Source of the DNA: Anaerolineaceae bacterium
Lineage (GTDB): Bacteria; Chloroflexota; Anaerolineae; Anaerolineales; Anaerolineaceae
Direction of reading: 5' to 3'
DNA: 64,000 nt
NCBI GenBank assembly: GCA_020845515.1
Contig: JADLFQ010000072.1
Coordinates: 20,867 to 84,866 of the forward strand
Below, piece after piece: positions 10,158 through 19,596 of this stretch (position 1 is the first letter of the stretch; each line of letters starts with the position of its first letter). Below the pieces are notes generated by a model. That model was not told where the DNA came from. It ran no database searches and was given only the letters and a program-made list of their open reading frames with translations. A program made the translations under genes and the position numbers.

Positions 10158-10874
10158 TTGCCTGAATTATATTATTCGATCTCCGATGAAGTCTTCAAGA
10201 AATACCCGGGATATGTGCGCGGTGTGGCGTTGGTGTATGGCGTGCGGAACGGTGATTCTCCGCCGGAACTGATCTCGCTGCTGCGCGAGGCTGAAGCTTC
10301 TGTGCGGGAACGCCTGACGTTGGAGACCCTGCTCGAAAACCCGCGCATCGCTTCATGGCGTGAAGCTTACCGGGCGTTTGGCGCAAAACCGAGCGAGTTC
10401 CGTCCCTCAATGGAGGCAATGGCGCGGCGTGTTTTGCGCGGTCAAGAGCTACCCTCGATCAGCGCGCTGGTGGATATTGGTAACATCTTCTCGCTGCGTT
10501 GGATGACACCTTCCGGTGGGCACGCGATGGATACCCTCATGCAGGACATCGAGCTTCGCCTGGCTACGGGAGAGGAAATCTTTCTACCTTTTGATGCGGG
10601 AGAAGCGGAGCATCCGAACCCTGGAGAGGTTGTTTTTGTAGAAGGGGATGCTGTCCTTACCCGGCGCTGGACTTGGCGGCAGTCGAGCCACACGCTCATG
10701 CTGCCCTTCACCACGGCGGTCGAGTACAATGTGGATGGCCTTCCGCCTGTCCAGCGGAAGGAAGTGGAGCGCATTTGCGAGGAACTTGCCCGGCTGATCC
10801 AAAAATTTTGTGGCGGGCGGGCGCGGCTAGATATGCTCAGCGCAGAGAGGCCGCGCATTCGCATCAGTGAGTGA
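10158..10874 (+). CDS. B3/B4 (PheRS beta-like) domain protein
   Basis: WREAYRAFGAKPSEFRPSMEAMARRVLRGQELPSISALVDIGNIFSLRWMTPSGGHAMD is typical of stand-alone B3/4 proteins. Confidence 0.85.
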   Translation: MPELYYSISDEVFKKYPGYVRGVALVYGVRNGDSPPELISLLREAEASVRERLTLETLLENPRIASWREAYRAFGAKPSEFRPSMEAMARRVLRGQELPSISALVDIGNIFSLRWMTPSGGHAMDTLMQDIELRLATGEEIFLPFDAGEAEHPNPGEVVFVEGDAVLTRRWTWRQSSHTLMLPFTTAVEYNVDGLPPVQRKEVERICEELARLIQKFCGGRARLDMLSAERPRIRISE

Positions 10875-10913
10875 TGAGCGTTTGAAAACCCATTCCACCC
10901 CCGGAAAGGCTTT

Positions 10914-11066
10914 ATGATGAAAACATTACGCGGGTTTGGCAGCGATAACAACGCTGGCGGGCATCCGAATATTCTGGCTGCGCTCGAGCGGGCGAACCCC
11001 GGGCACGTCCCTGGATACGGCGGGGATGAGTACACACAGCAGACGGAGGCGCTCTTTCGCTGGTGA
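10914..11066 (+). pseudogene. Truncated low-specificity L-threonine aldolase N-terminus
   Basis: MMKTLRGFGSDNNAGGHPNILAALERANPGHVPGYGGDEYTQQTEALFRW* resembles threonine aldolase N-termini (SDNNAG.HP..L.A...AN.GH...YG.D.YT), then stop; no PLP-binding remainder. Confidence 0.7.
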
Positions 11067-11104
11067 AAAAATTGAAGTGGAGACGCCCGCCGGATGTCTT
11101 GCTT

Positions 11105-11542
11105 TTAAAAAACGTTCCAGAAATGTAAGAGGATAATGGCTGTAATTAACGTCAACGCTGCCAGGGCAATTAGCGCCACCCGCCGCCAGGATTTGGTGCG
11201 TTTGGGTGGTAGTGGTGGTGCAACAGGCGGGGGGGCTTCCTCCGGGAGGGGAACATTGTCGGGGTCGGGAGGCTCAGGGAAGTGAACGGGCCGCGCGGCC
11301 GCCACCGTCTGAATTTGAAGTGTTTCCAGCGCCTTGCGTGCTCTTGCGCTTTGCGGGTTGCTCTTGACACAAGCCCGCAGTGCGGAGAGCTTGTCGCCGG
11401 CTTCCGGCAGGGCTTTCACCAACAAGAACCAAGCCGCCTCGTTTCGCGGGTCGCTTTGCAGAATACTGATTAATTCCTTTTGAGCAGCAACCCATTCGCC
11501 AGTTTGAATCAGTTTTCGGGCTTGTTTCAGGTCATCGGGCAT
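11105..11542 (-). CDS. TPR-like repeat protein with C-terminal TM anchor
   Basis: LIQTGEWVAAQKELISILQSDPRNEAAWFLLVKALPEAGDKLSALRACVKSNPQSARARKALE; Pro-rich linker; terminal TM. Confidence 0.6.
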   Translation of the reverse strand: MPDDLKQARKLIQTGEWVAAQKELISILQSDPRNEAAWFLLVKALPEAGDKLSALRACVKSNPQSARARKALETLQIQTVAAARPVHFPEPPDPDNVPLPEEAPPPVAPPLPPKRTKSWRRVALIALAALTLITAIILLHFWNVF

Positions 11543-11751
11543 ATGCGCCTCTTTTTTCGCCCATGTTTATACTGTATTGTACGTCAAAGCCAGTACAGGG
11601 AGGGGGCTTCCTGGGCTGAATTCTAAAATCCCGAGGAATTGCCTGCTTTTTTGCTTTTTCAATTGAACTGAAGTATACTCTTCCTAATTAATCTATTTTT
11701 AAGCTGCAAGCCACGCGAATTGCAGCGATATTTCAAAGGAGGGTTTAAGGT

Positions 11752-11922
11752 ATGAAACTCAATGCACCAAAACAAGTAACCTGGTGGATAGCGCTGATTT
11801 TAGGCGCCCTCGGGTTGATTGCTTCGCTGGTTACTGTGCCGGTCCTTTCCGGTCTGGCGTTATGGCTGCTGGTAATCGGCTGGGCGCTGCTGCTTGTGGC
11901 AACCGTAACCAAAGGGTTGTAA
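11752..11922 (+). CDS. Small (56 aa) two-TM membrane protein
   Basis: ATG with strong upstream RBS (aaaggaggg); MKLNAPKQVTWWIALILGALGLIASLVTVPVLSGLALWLLVIGWALLLVATVTKGL*; followed by intrinsic terminator. Confidence 0.75.
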   Translation: MKLNAPKQVTWWIALILGALGLIASLVTVPVLSGLALWLLVIGWALLLVATVTKGL

Positions 11923-11959
11923 GCGAAGTTTGTTTGAGGGGAGGCAGCTTTTCCCGAAT

Positions 11960-11983
11960 GCCCCGCCGCTGGCGGGGCTTTTT
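11960..11983 (+). terminator. Intrinsic terminator
   Basis: GCCCCGCC-gct-GGCGGGGC followed by TTTTT. Confidence 0.85.
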
Positions 11984-12229
11984 GTTTGGGCAGAACCACC
12001 CGGCGGCAGCCTGCCGGTATTTGGCTGCGGAAATAAAAAACGCCACGGGTCCGGCGCTGCACCCGCGGCAATGGAAGTTGCTTAGTGACTGGCAACAGAC
12101 GCGATTCTATCACCCTTTCTGTGCATATGTCAAGAATTTTGGTGACAGAATTTTTATGACGAATATGGCATAATAATCAAATGAGGCGCTTGGGCTTTCG
12201 AGCGCGATCACTGTAATACAGGAGGAGCC

Positions 12230-12535
12230 ATGCCGAAAGGATATTGGATCGTACGTGTGGATGTCGCCGATGAGGCACAGTATAAACAGTATCTCGCCGC
12301 CAACGGCGAAGCGTTTAAGAAATACGGCGCCCGCTATTTGGTGCGCGGCGGAAATTTTGAAAGTGTGGAAGGAACCAGCCGGGCGCGCAATGTTGTGCTT
12401 GAATTTCCTTCCTATGAAGAGGCGCTGGCGTGCTACCGCTCACCGGAGTACCAACGCGCTCTGGCTTTTCGCAAGCCAGCATCCACCGGCGACCTGATCA
12501 TTATCGAAGGGTACGAGGGCGCGCAGCCTGGTTAA
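12230..12535 (+). CDS. DUF1330 domain protein
   Basis: GYWIVRVDVADEAQYKQYLAANGEAFKKYGARYLVRGGNFESVEG...RNVVLEFPSYEEALACYRSPEYQ. Confidence 0.93.
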   Translation: MPKGYWIVRVDVADEAQYKQYLAANGEAFKKYGARYLVRGGNFESVEGTSRARNVVLEFPSYEEALACYRSPEYQRALAFRKPASTGDLIIIEGYEGAQPG

Positions 12536-12544
12536 GCTTTTCTC

Positions 12545-13717
12545 TTATTTCAGATAGCGGTTGAAAAATGCAATGGTGCGCGTCATCGCGGTGGCGAAGT
12601 TGACCGAGATGTTGTGGTTGTCATCTTCATACAGGTACAACTCCGCCACTTTGCCGGCGGCAAGGATCTGCTGGTAGAGGGTGGTTGAGAACTCCGATGG
12701 CACCTCAATGTCATCTATGGCATGATGAAGTTGGATGGGGCCGGAAAGGTCTGCCAGGTAGGTGTTGGCTGAGAGCGCGCCCCAGAACGCCGGGTTTTGT
12801 TCCGGTGTTCCGTACGTCTCCACCCAATCCACGCTCCAGCGCCGAAGGTCAGGCCGCAGCGTTGGGGTGGGCTGGCTGTTTGGGCCGCGCCGCCAGTTGT
12901 AGATCAGGTCGGGGTAGGAAGCCACCACACCGCCCCAGATGACGCCAGCCTTGATTGCGTCCGAGATGACCATCGCCCGCAGGGTCAGGTAGCCGCCCAT
13001 GGAGTGGCCCCACATGCCGATTTTTTCCGGATTGGCTTGGGGAAAACGCTGCAACGAGGAGACTGCATTGAGAACATCGGTCAGATAACCGGGGGTGCTG
13101 TATGCGCCGCCGGGGTTCCCTTCCGATTGGTCGTGGCCGCGATAGTCAATCCGAAAGACGATATAGCCGTTGCGCGCCAGCCAATCCACGTAGGCAATGT
13201 AGCGCTCCGTGGTGCGGTACTGTGCGGGCGGGATATAGCCGTGGTTGAAGACGAGCGCCGGCCAGCCACCCGGTGGTGGTTCACCGTTTGGGAGGGTCAG
13301 CAAGGCGTAGATTTTCAGTCCGTCCGAAAGGTACGAGGCGTAAAAGCGGCGATAGTTCGCGCCAGGATCGAGTTCCTGTTCAATCGTGATGTCGCTGCCG
13401 GGGTAGCCGCGGGCGCGCTGTGCTTCGATCTCCAGTGGGTGCGGCGTGGGCGTAGGGGTGGAGACAGGGGCAGGACTGGGGCCGGAGATTGCAGGCGTCT
13501 CTTCCGTGGGCGGAGGGGCGCCGGGCAGGATTACCACGTTGGGCGCGGGGGGCTGGGGTGTATTTGAGGGCGCGGCCATGGGATTGCCCACCAACCTTGC
13601 CGCATGGCAGCCGGAAAGCGTAAGGGAGAATAAAAGCGTCAGGGGAATAAGCCGGTTCATTGGGCAACACTCCTTGATAACGGCCTTAATCATACCGAAT
13701 TTGTCTAAATATGGCAA
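12545..13717 (-). CDS. Secreted/lipoprotein alpha/beta hydrolase (S9/dienelactone hydrolase-like)
   Basis: Lipobox-like LTLSGCHAA; GHSMGGYLTLRA nucleophile elbow; catalytic-like DDxxVPSEFS and DDNHNIS. Confidence 0.85.
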   Translation of the reverse strand: MPYLDKFGMIKAVIKECCPMNRLIPLTLLFSLTLSGCHAARLVGNPMAAPSNTPQPPAPNVVILPGAPPPTEETPAISGPSPAPVSTPTPTPHPLEIEAQRARGYPGSDITIEQELDPGANYRRFYASYLSDGLKIYALLTLPNGEPPPGGWPALVFNHGYIPPAQYRTTERYIAYVDWLARNGYIVFRIDYRGHDQSEGNPGGAYSTPGYLTDVLNAVSSLQRFPQANPEKIGMWGHSMGGYLTLRAMVISDAIKAGVIWGGVVASYPDLIYNWRRGPNSQPTPTLRPDLRRWSVDWVETYGTPEQNPAFWGALSANTYLADLSGPIQLHHAIDDIEVPSEFSTTLYQQILAAGKVAELYLYEDDNHNISVNFATAMTRTIAFFNRYLK

Positions 13718-13843
13718 TCAGACAGCCGCTGTTTTCTATGCCTTTCACCATGAGGTTAATAGAATAGGATTCTGCCAGATTGATCCCCCGAATCCATAAT
13801 AAGCAGATTGGGAAGGGTTCATATTCCTTGACCCCAAACAAAA

Positions 13844-13868
13844 ACGGCTCTGTTATGCACAGAGCCGT
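13844..13868 (-). terminator. Intrinsic terminator of the CBS-domain gene
   Basis: ACGGCTCTG/CAGAGCCGT stem; T-rich tract (tttttgttt) on the minus strand. Confidence 0.8.
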
Positions 13869-13887
13869 TCACGGTTTTGAAGTGAGT

Positions 13888-14325
13888 TTACATTAACATA
13901 CTTGCCAGTGTGCGTTTTCCCAGCAGGCTGAGCTTTTTGCGCTGTGTATAAATAATATTGCGCACAATATCTCCGCTGGAGATGACCCCCACCAACCGGT
14001 TGTCTTCCATGACCACCAGATGGTGAATGCCATGTGTGATCATTTCCATGCATTCCTCCACCGTCTGATCCGGGTGGACGCTGCGGAAATCGGTCACCAT
14101 GATCTCTCTCACCGGCGTTTTCTGCGAAGCCCTTCCATGCAGGATCACCTTGCGGGCGTAGTCTCTTTCGGCAATCAAGCCGATCACCTGCTCCTCTTCC
14201 ATATCGGGCAGTGTACCTATGTCTTTATCGGCCATCAAGCGCAGCGCCTCGTAGACCGTATCGTCCGGCCGGATTGTGTAAACAAATTTACCTTTTAATT
14301 GCAAAAGCTGTCGTACAGTGTTCAC
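13888..14325 (-). CDS. CBS-pair domain protein
   Basis: Two CBS motifs (DDTVYEALRLMADKDIGTLPDMEEEQVIGLIAERDYARKV; VHPDQTVEECMEMITHGIHHLVVMEDNRLVGVISSGDIVRNII). Confidence 0.93.
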   Translation of the reverse strand: MNTVRQLLQLKGKFVYTIRPDDTVYEALRLMADKDIGTLPDMEEEQVIGLIAERDYARKVILHGRASQKTPVREIMVTDFRSVHPDQTVEECMEMITHGIHHLVVMEDNRLVGVISSGDIVRNIIYTQRKKLSLLGKRTLASMLM

Positions 14326-14492
14326 CTTTCACCTCTTTTAGCAAAAATGCCTTGGGGATTGCATCAATGATAAAACTTTTAAACCATCAAAAACTATCAA
14401 AAGTGGGGTTTCTAAATTGATAACACCTAAGACAATGCCTGGTCGCGCGGGAAAATAAAACCAGCTCCCACATTGTTGAGGGAGCGAGGGTT

Positions 14493-14532
14493 TTACAGGT
14501 TAAGCGGCGCTGAAGCGCCGCTTAACCTGTAA
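14493..14532. repeat. Perfect 19-bp inverted repeat with 2-nt spacer
   Basis: TTACAGGTTAAGCGGCGCT-GA-AGCGCCGCTTAACCTGTAA; no adjacent T-tract on either strand. Confidence 0.9.
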
Positions 14533-14546
14533 CAGCGATTTACTTT

Positions 14547-15065
14547 TTACTTTTCTTCGATCTCGACCGAAATAAGTTTGACGGCAGGGCTTTGCACGCT
14601 GCGCGGGTCGCGTTCCGGAATTGACATCAAGACATCCATGCCGCTGGTAACTTCTCCAAAGACGCTGTGTTTGTTATCCAGCCAGGGCGTGGGTGTATGA
14701 GTGATGAAAAACTGGGAGCCGTTGGTGCCAGGCCCCGCGTTTGCCATGGAGAGCACGCCGGGTTTGCTGTGCTTAAGAGAGGGGTGAAACTCATCGTCGA
14801 AACGATAGCCTGGGCCGCCCGTCCCTGTTCCGGTGGGATCGCCGCCTTGCGCCATGAAATCGTTGATGACGCGGTGGAAGATCGTGCCGTTGTAATAGCC
14901 CTGGCGCGCCAGGAAGACAAAATTGTTGACTGTGGCGGGGACTTTATCGGCGTGCAGTGCCACGATAATATCGCCCTTATCGGTTTTGAGTGTGGCGGTG
15001 TAGGTTTTTTTGGGGTCAATTTCCATCTTTGGAGGAGCTGGCCATTTCATGGGTTTTTCTGTCAT
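14547..15065 (-). CDS. Peptidyl-prolyl cis-trans isomerase, cyclophilin type
   Basis: [62 protein letters not shown]. Confidence 0.97.
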   Translation of the reverse strand: MTEKPMKWPAPPKMEIDPKKTYTATLKTDKGDIIVALHADKVPATVNNFVFLARQGYYNGTIFHRVINDFMAQGGDPTGTGTGGPGYRFDDEFHPSLKHSKPGVLSMANAGPGTNGSQFFITHTPTPWLDNKHSVFGEVTSGMDVLMSIPERDPRSVQSPAVKLISVEIEEK

Positions 15066-15108
15066 TGAATATCCTTTTTGAAATAGGAGTGAGATAAAGA
15101 TTTGAGAT

Positions 15109-15624
15109 TCAGGAGAGCTGTTTTACCATGGTGACAGGCAGAAGCAGGCTGAGCGCCGGACGTTCCTCCTGAGTAGCCGGCCGGAAGCCGTGCCGGGCGG
15201 CAAAACCCAGCCAGGTTGGACAGTCTTCGCGAAAACAGGCGTACAAGGCGGTAACGGCAGGATCTTTGCGCAGTTCTGCTTCCACCAAGTCTATTGCTTT
15301 GCCGCCAAAACCCCGATAACGGTGGGGTGCGGCGATTTTCAGCATGCGAATGCAGGCGTTTTCCGGCTGGCCGGCGAAGTTTGCAGGGACAATATCAATC
15401 AGGCCGACCAGTTCATCCTGATCGTCAAAAATCCCGCAAAACAGGCCGCCCGTCTGCCGGGAATTGGACATATCCATCAGCACGCGCTGTCCGGAGATCC
15501 ATCCATCGGCAATGCCATCTTCGGCGGACTGGCGGTACACCTGGACGGCGGAATCGAGTTTGCAAGCCATGAGCGGACGGATTTCAAAATCTTTGCCTTT
15601 GAGAATCATGCCTTCACCATTCAA
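15109..15624 (-). CDS. GNAT family N-acetyltransferase
   Basis: [56 protein letters not shown]. Confidence 0.75.
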   Translation of the reverse strand: MNGEGMILKGKDFEIRPLMACKLDSAVQVYRQSAEDGIADGWISGQRVLMDMSNSRQTGGLFCGIFDDQDELVGLIDIVPANFAGQPENACIRMLKIAAPHRYRGFGGKAIDLVEAELRKDPAVTALYACFREDCPTWLGFAARHGFRPATQEERPALSLLLPVTMVKQLS

Positions 15625-15639
15625 CCCTTCGCCTGAAAA

Positions 15640-15945
15640 TCATCTTTTTTTACGGATATGCCAGATCACCTTGCCCTGCACGGTCTCAAAGGGGATTGGG
15701 CCAAAATTGCGGCTGTCTATGCTGTCCGCGTGTGTGCCGAGGACGTGCAGTTCTTTACCACCGGGTTCCACGCAGGCGATGGTTTTGATCAGCGTCCCGT
15801 AGGGTGCTTTGCGAAAGACGACCACATCGCCTGCGGCCGGGGCGGTAAAGAGGAAGGGGATTCTGGAGATGCCGACAAAATCCCCTGCACTGAAGGCAGG
15901 CTCCAGGCTGCTGCCTGTCACCTTTATCAGTTTAAACCAGGTCAT
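15640..15945 (-). CDS. sodX: S24/S26 signal peptidase-like protease, probable Ni-SOD maturation protease
   Basis: VTGSSLEPAFSAGDFVGI, GDVVVFRKAP..., LHVLGTHADSIDSRNFGPI signal-peptidase boxes; ATGA overlap with sodN; start taken at MTWFKLIKV. Confidence 0.85.
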   Translation of the reverse strand: MTWFKLIKVTGSSLEPAFSAGDFVGISRIPFLFTAPAAGDVVVFRKAPYGTLIKTIACVEPGGKELHVLGTHADSIDSRNFGPIPFETVQGKVIWHIRKKR

Positions 15946-16442
15946 AGGACCGGATAGACCACCTCTTCGCCCGGTTTGTAGGGCGCTTTGACCCGCCTGG
16001 TGGGGATGTTCTTCGTCTCCCAAAAGATTTCAGCGAAGCGGTTGACGGCGGTCAGCAGTTCCATGGCGGTCTCGCGGCTGGCGGACTGGCGGCTCTTGGA
16101 GCCGAGCTGCATGATCTTATGCACGAGGCTGTGCAGTTCGGGGTACTTGTCCAGGTGCTCCTGTTTGATGTAGTCGCCCCAGATGACGCGCACCTCGCGT
16201 TTGCATTGTTCGGCATGTTCTTCCTTGACGGCGATGTGGCGTGCGATACTGTTATCAAATTCTATTTTGTCTTTCTTTTCCGAGCTGGCAAGTTCATTCA
16301 TTAAATCCACCATACGAATGACGGTGAGCGCCGATATCTGAGCGAGGTGCGGATCGTAAATTCCGCAGGGAATGTCACAATGCGCCTGGGCGTGTTCAAA
16401 ATGGACAAGCTTGTCTATGGTTGTCAAAATCTTTTGAATCAT
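15942..16442 (-). CDS. sodN: Nickel-containing superoxide dismutase
   Basis: Pro-sequence followed by the Ni hook HCDIPCGIYDP (canonical HCDLPCGVYDP). Confidence 0.95.
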   Translation of the reverse strand: MIQKILTTIDKLVHFEHAQAHCDIPCGIYDPHLAQISALTVIRMVDLMNELASSEKKDKIEFDNSIARHIAVKEEHAEQCKREVRVIWGDYIKQEHLDKYPELHSLVHKIMQLGSKSRQSASRETAMELLTAVNRFAEIFWETKNIPTRRVKAPYKPGEEVVYPVL

Positions 16443-16542
16443 TGGATTTCTCCTTGTGAACGGTTTGTTTTGGTTGGCTCACCTGTGCTTACTTTGGGCG
16501 AGGGGTTGGCAAAGCGTCACCCTGCCCGCTGCAAACACTTTC

Positions 16543-16560
16543 TTATAAAACTATTATACA
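16543..16560. promoter_or_regulatory. AT-rich imperfect palindrome in the sodN/sodA divergent intergenic region (candidate Fur/Nur/PerR-family operator)
   Basis: ttataaaactattataca between divergent SOD genes; resemblance to Fur-superfamily boxes is by eye only. Confidence 0.3.
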
Positions 16561-16630
16561 AGATTTGTTGACAGCTTGCTTTATTAACACTATTATTGTC
16601 TTATATATCTAATTAAACGGAAAGGAATTG

Positions 16631-17254
16631 ATGATGGCCACTTTATTTGAACTTCCCCCTTTGACCTATGCTTTTAACGCGCTTGAGCCTGTCATTGATG
16701 CACAGACAATGGAGATTCATCACGATAAGCACCACGCCGCCTATGTTAATAACCTCAACAAGGCGCTGGAATCGTCGCCTGATCTGCAAACGAAACCGGT
16801 CGAATGGCTTTTGCAAAATCTCAGCCAAGTTCCGGAGAGCATCCGCACTGCGGTGCGCAACAACGGCGGCGGACACCACAACCACTCCCTGTTTTGGTCG
16901 TGGCTTGAGCCGGGCGGCAGCCGGCAGCCCGCGGGCGCGCTGGAAAGAGACCTCAACACGGCGTTTGGCTCCCTGGACGCGTTCAAAGAAAAGTTCAGCA
17001 CCGCGGCGGCTACGCGCTTTGGTTCAGGGTGGGCCTGGCTGGTATTGGATGGCAGCAAAAAATTGCAGGTGTACTCGACTGCCAATCAGGACAGCCCGCT
17101 GATGGACGGACATACCCCGGTGTTGGGGCTGGATGTATGGGAACACGCCTATTACCTTAAGTATCAGAACCGCCGCCCGGATTACATCAAGAATTTCTGG
17201 GAAGTCGTTAACTGGAGCGCGGTGACGCGTTTGTTTGGGCAGGCACAGGGTTAA
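16631..17254 (+). CDS. sodA: Superoxide dismutase, Fe/Mn family
   Basis: [67 protein letters not shown]. Confidence 0.97.
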   Translation: MMATLFELPPLTYAFNALEPVIDAQTMEIHHDKHHAAYVNNLNKALESSPDLQTKPVEWLLQNLSQVPESIRTAVRNNGGGHHNHSLFWSWLEPGGSRQPAGALERDLNTAFGSLDAFKEKFSTAAATRFGSGWAWLVLDGSKKLQVYSTANQDSPLMDGHTPVLGLDVWEHAYYLKYQNRRPDYIKNFWEVVNWSAVTRLFGQAQG

Positions 17255-17302
17255 ATCGCGCTAAAATTTAAAAGTACAGTTACAGGTTATTCAGCAGTTC
17301 TT

Positions 17303-17335
17303 CTCACCCCAAAATATTCTCTTTTTTGGGGTGAG
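17303..17335. terminator. Hairpin between convergent genes (probable bidirectional terminator)
   Basis: CTCACCCCAAAA / TTTTGGGGTGAG 12-bp perfect stem. Confidence 0.6.
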
Positions 17336-17388
17336 GTTGAAAAAGTGCGGAGTTTGGCGACCTTGTCCCGTGCTACCGGCGGGGAAGC

Positions 17389-18168
17389 CTAGTCTTCTTC
17401 CACCCAACCGAGGGCGGCTTCGAATGCAGTTGTTCCGGGGGTGAGGTTAAGGCCCTGCACAAACGCTCCGGACGGGTTGGCGCGAACAGAAACCCTGTCT
17501 CCGGGGCGCACTTCGTTGCTGTAGTTAATCTGCATCCAGGCTATTTGCCGGGCGCGATATTCTTCAGGCGAGAAGCAGTCTGAAATCCAGTCAATATACT
17601 GTCCATTGTTGACGTGCCCGACGATATCAATTGCACTATAGCGCGCTTCAAGGCTGAATTTTTCCGGCAGATCTTCCGGCGGGTTGATTTTTTCCGGTAT
17701 TTCATCCAGCGCCGCGCGTCCGGCGTTCTCCGGCAGACTGCCTGGCAGCGTTCCAGGCAGCAATATCCGGTGGTTTTGCGGGTCAATCAGCACCCAGGCC
17801 GAGGTGGCTATTGCGCATTGTTTCCCAACGGAGTCTGTCAGGACAAAATCACGCATAAAGAACAACTTGCGCTGGATGCCTTTGGGCCAGGTTTGCAAAA
17901 GCATGCGTTCATCAATGACCGGAAAGCGGTAGAAATAGATCTTGAGGCGCGAGAGTACCCAGATCATGCCGTCATCCAGCATCTTGCGGTAGCCAAAGCC
18001 GAGGTTGTCGGCGTGATGCAAGGCTGCGGCGGTCATCCAGCGGAAGAAGCTGGCGGGTTTCCAGCGGCCCGCGAAATCGGATTCAAAGACTTTGACCAGC
18101 ACTTCTTCCGACCATACAGGGATTGGGTTCATTGCGCGATAATTCTCCATCCGATCATTCCGGCGCAC
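17389..18168 (-). CDS. Acyl-ACP thioesterase-like protein
   Basis: Hot-dog thioesterase features: DFAGRWKPASFFRWMTAAALHHADNLGFGYRKMLDDGMIWVLSRLKI; VGHVNNGQYIDWI. Confidence 0.8.
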   Translation of the reverse strand: MRRNDRMENYRAMNPIPVWSEEVLVKVFESDFAGRWKPASFFRWMTAAALHHADNLGFGYRKMLDDGMIWVLSRLKIYFYRFPVIDERMLLQTWPKGIQRKLFFMRDFVLTDSVGKQCAIATSAWVLIDPQNHRILLPGTLPGSLPENAGRAALDEIPEKINPPEDLPEKFSLEARYSAIDIVGHVNNGQYIDWISDCFSPEEYRARQIAWMQINYSNEVRPGDRVSVRANPSGAFVQGLNLTPGTTAFEAALGWVEED

Positions 18169-18202
18169 GAGCTTGGCGTCTTATCCGGGGGTATCGTTCT
18201 GT

Positions 18203-19309
18203 TCAGAATGGGAACTTGTATTGGTTCAGGCCAAGTTCGGCCTGCATGATTTTGATCTCTGTTTGCAGGTTGGGCACAATCGCCACGCCTTGTTTGCGCA
18301 CGAGTTTTTCCATCTCGTACTCTTTTTCACCGGCGGTGTAGATGCGCTCCTGTCCGGGCGTTTTGCGTGAGGCGCGCAGTTCCCGCAGGATGCCGCCTGT
18401 GGTCTTCTTGAATTCCTCCAGCGGGGTGAAGCTCTCGATGTTCATCGCCATGAAGAAATGCCCGATGCGGAAATGGGATTTTTGCCCGGCGGGATCAAAG
18501 CCGGTAAGCATTTGCAGGAAAGCCCCTCCCTGTAGTGCAGCCGAGAAGATCTCGACCATCGTTGCCAGGCCATACCCCTTGTGTCCGCCCAGCTCTTCGC
18601 CCGCGCCGCCCAGCGGCAGCAGTGCCGCCGCGCTTTGGGTCAGTTGAGTGAGGATGGCGGGGGAATCGGTCAGAAAGCTGCCGTCCTGCCCGATCACCCA
18701 TCCGGTGGGTGTGGGCAATTCTTTGCGCGTGAGCGTTTCGATCTTGCCGCGTTGGGTGATTGAGGTTGCCGCGTCGAAGAGGAAGGGGCAGTCCTCATCG
18801 GTCGGGCAGCCGAACGCGATTGGGTTGGTGCCGAGCATCGGCTGGACGCCGAAGGTCGGTGAGATGGACGGGCGGGCATTGGTGAAGCTCATGCCGATCA
18901 TCCCGGCGCGTACCGCCATCAGCGGATAGTAGCCATCAATGCCGAAATGGGTTGAGTTGCGCACAGCGACGGCGCCCATCCCGACCTGGCGGGCTTTCTC
19001 GATTGCCAGCGTCATGGCGCGGTGACCGATGACCATACCCACGCCGTGATGCCCGTCAACGGTGGCTGTCGCGGGGGATTCGCGCACGATCTCGAAGTTT
19101 GTTACCGGTAAATGCTGACCGTTTTTGATGCGGTCGTAGTACATTTTCAGCCGCCCTATACCGTGCGACTCGACGCCGCGCAGATCTGAGGCGATCAAAA
19201 TTTCGGCGCTGATCGCGGCCTCCTCTTCGGGCACGCCAACGCTGGTAAAGACGTCGCGGATGAAGTTTTGCAGCACATCTACGGGGATAAAGCGGGTATT
19301 CTCCAGCAT
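18203..19309 (-). CDS. Malate/L-lactate/ureidoglycolate dehydrogenase family (Ldh family) oxidoreductase
   Basis: DLRGVESHGIGRL, STHFGIDGYYPLMA, GTNPIAFGCPT, GGHKGYGLATMVEI; start taken at MLENTRF. Confidence 0.9.
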   Translation of the reverse strand: MLENTRFIPVDVLQNFIRDVFTSVGVPEEEAAISAEILIASDLRGVESHGIGRLKMYYDRIKNGQHLPVTNFEIVRESPATATVDGHHGVGMVIGHRAMTLAIEKARQVGMGAVAVRNSTHFGIDGYYPLMAVRAGMIGMSFTNARPSISPTFGVQPMLGTNPIAFGCPTDEDCPFLFDAATSITQRGKIETLTRKELPTPTGWVIGQDGSFLTDSPAILTQLTQSAAALLPLGGAGEELGGHKGYGLATMVEIFSAALQGGAFLQMLTGFDPAGQKSHFRIGHFFMAMNIESFTPLEEFKKTTGGILRELRASRKTPGQERIYTAGEKEYEMEKLVRKQGVAIVPNLQTEIKIMQAELGLNQYKFPF

Positions 19310-19596
19310 ATAACACACTCCATTTGATCGTGCACCAAACCGTGCGAACAAGGCGCCTCCTGCAGGGGCTGTTCACCAGAAAGGCGCAGGATGCCCCCCG
19401 GAGTTACCGGTTGGGGTGCTTTTGATATTATAAAAGAGGTCAGATCAATTTTAACATGCGATGAGTATAGCATACCTGCAGGGCGAGAAAAGAAATTAAA
19501 ACCCTTCTTAACCGCCAGGCGAGTTGCCCTTCTCTGTTTTCAAGTGTATCATTCCTGATGGATGAATATTGCAGTAAAAGCAGGGTGAGGTGAAGC

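Noticed and set aside
17303-17335. Hairpin as a mobile or REP element
   Set aside because: Position between convergent genes and C-rich stem with A/T base fit a bidirectional terminator; no other copies noticed
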